Below are positions 6,327 to 6,797 of a stretch of 6,797 nucleotides of DNA, in pieces. The DNA comes from a candidate division BRC1 bacterium ADurb.BinA292 (GTDB lineage: Bacteria > Sumerlaeota > Sumerlaeia > MVZB01). Both the position numbers and the translations under genes were made by a program. Each line of letters opens with the position of its first letter. The first letter of the stretch is position 1. Under the pieces are notes generated by a model, which saw nothing but the letters and a program-made list of their open reading frames with translations, did not search any database and was not told the origin of the DNA. The stretch is taken from positions 1 to 6,797 of the forward strand of contig MVZB01000185.1 in NCBI GenBank assembly GCA_002068205.1, written 5' to 3'.

Positions 6327-6797
6327 ATGCGCATGCTGTTCCTGATTGCGATGCTGTTGACCAGCCTGGCGACCACAAGCGCGGCCGATGCGCCGGCCGC
6401 TCCCGACGCCGCGCCGCGGCGAATCATCAGCCTGGGTCCCGACATCACCGAGACTGTCTGCGCCCTGGGCGCGGGCAAGCTCCTCGTCGGCGTCAGCGAC
6501 TTCTGCAACTGGCCGCCCGAAGTGCTGGCGCTGCCGCGCTGCGGCGGCTACCTTGATCCGAACTACGAAGTGATCGCGGCGCTGCAGCCCGACCTGATCC
6601 TGGCGCAGGGGCGCCGCCACCGGGTGGAGCAATTCGCCGACAGCCGCGGCATCCGCGTGCTGATGCTCGAAATCGATACGATCGACCAGATCCTCTGGAC
6701 CATCGAGCGGCTCGGCGTGCTGCTGCAACGCGAAGAGGAGGCGGCGCGCCTGGCCGGCCGGCTGCGCGCCGAAATGGAACGGACAGCGGCCCGCGTC
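6327..6797 (+). CDS. BtuF-like periplasmic substrate-binding protein of a cobalamin/iron-chelate ABC importer (3' end cut by window edge)
   Basis: The reading frame runs open to the window edge, giving 157 residues of an expected 270-300. A short signal peptide covers about residues 1-20 (MRMLFLIAMLLTSLATTSAA, cleavage near S-A-A), so the product should act in the periplasm, delivering ligand to a BtuCD/FecCD-type permease. The body matches the Peripla_BP_2 (BtuF/FhuD) family: RRIISLGPDITETVCALGAG (31-50), LVGVSDFCNWPPEV (53-66), LPRCGGYLDPNYEVIAALQPDLIL (69-92) and GIRVLMLEIDTIDQIL (108-123). This is the order seen in BtuF (start RVITLSP, then VGVSxxxxxPP, then IVALKPDLV). Vitamin B12 or a related corrinoid is the best ligand guess; siderophore or haem are alternatives in the same family. 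No cobalamin riboswitch is evident in the 70-base gap before it, and no permease or ATPase gene is in view. Confidence 0.88.
   Translation, partial: MRMLFLIAMLLTSLATTSAADAPAAPDAAPRRIISLGPDITETVCALGAGKLLVGVSDFCNWPPEVLALPRCGGYLDPNYEVIAALQPDLILAQGRRHRVEQFADSRGIRVLMLEIDTIDQILWTIERLGVLLQREEEAARLAGRLRAEMERTAARV

Overview
The window is GC-rich, with all four supported genes on the + strand and most of the sequence coding. It looks like chromosomal DNA from a high-GC diderm-type bacterium. Evidence is signal-peptide-bearing exported proteins, a periplasmic binding protein of the BtuF class, and large multi-domain glycosyltransferases. The style of the secreted Pro/Gly/Met-rich protein would fit Planctomycetota or one of the neighbouring uncultured phyla, but nothing here (no rRNA, no phylum marker) settles the taxon. 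No phage, transposon, CRISPR, tRNA or rRNA signal was seen.

Layout. (1) Positions 1-2226 hold the 3' part of a gene for a double glycosyltransferase: two GT-B/GT4-type modules in one chain, with the first module cut by the left window edge. (2) Positions 2223-4484 hold a second bifunctional protein. A TagB/TagF-like CDP-glycerol glycerophosphotransferase-type module is fused to a canonical GT4 glycosyltransferase. The two genes overlap by 4 bases (ATGA), so they form a translationally coupled pair carrying four GT-B-type modules. This is a cell-surface polysaccharide or glycopolymer assembly locus that probably continues upstream of the window. (3) A 176-base gap (4485-4660) holds a plausible sigma70-type promoter, small hairpins and a good Shine-Dalgarno sequence. 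(4) Positions 4661-6256 encode a 531-residue exported protein of unknown function. It has an aromatic/acidic N-terminal region, a 115-residue Pro/Gly/Met-rich low-complexity centre with two different repeat types, and a charged helical C-terminal part. (5) A perfect 11-bp GC-rich hairpin (6279-6305) lies between this gene and the next. (6) From about 6327 to the right edge is the 5' part of a gene for a BtuF-like periplasmic substrate-binding protein of a cobalamin/iron-chelate type ABC importer.

How they fit. The first two genes act together in glycan assembly in the cytoplasm or at the inner face of the membrane. The secreted protein and the BtuF-like gene appear to be separate transcription units with no evident link to the glycan genes. 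The most unusual items are the TagF-GT4 fusion, the four-module glycosyltransferase pair, and the orphan repeat-bearing secreted protein. I did not find a clear new defence, mobile or regulatory system.
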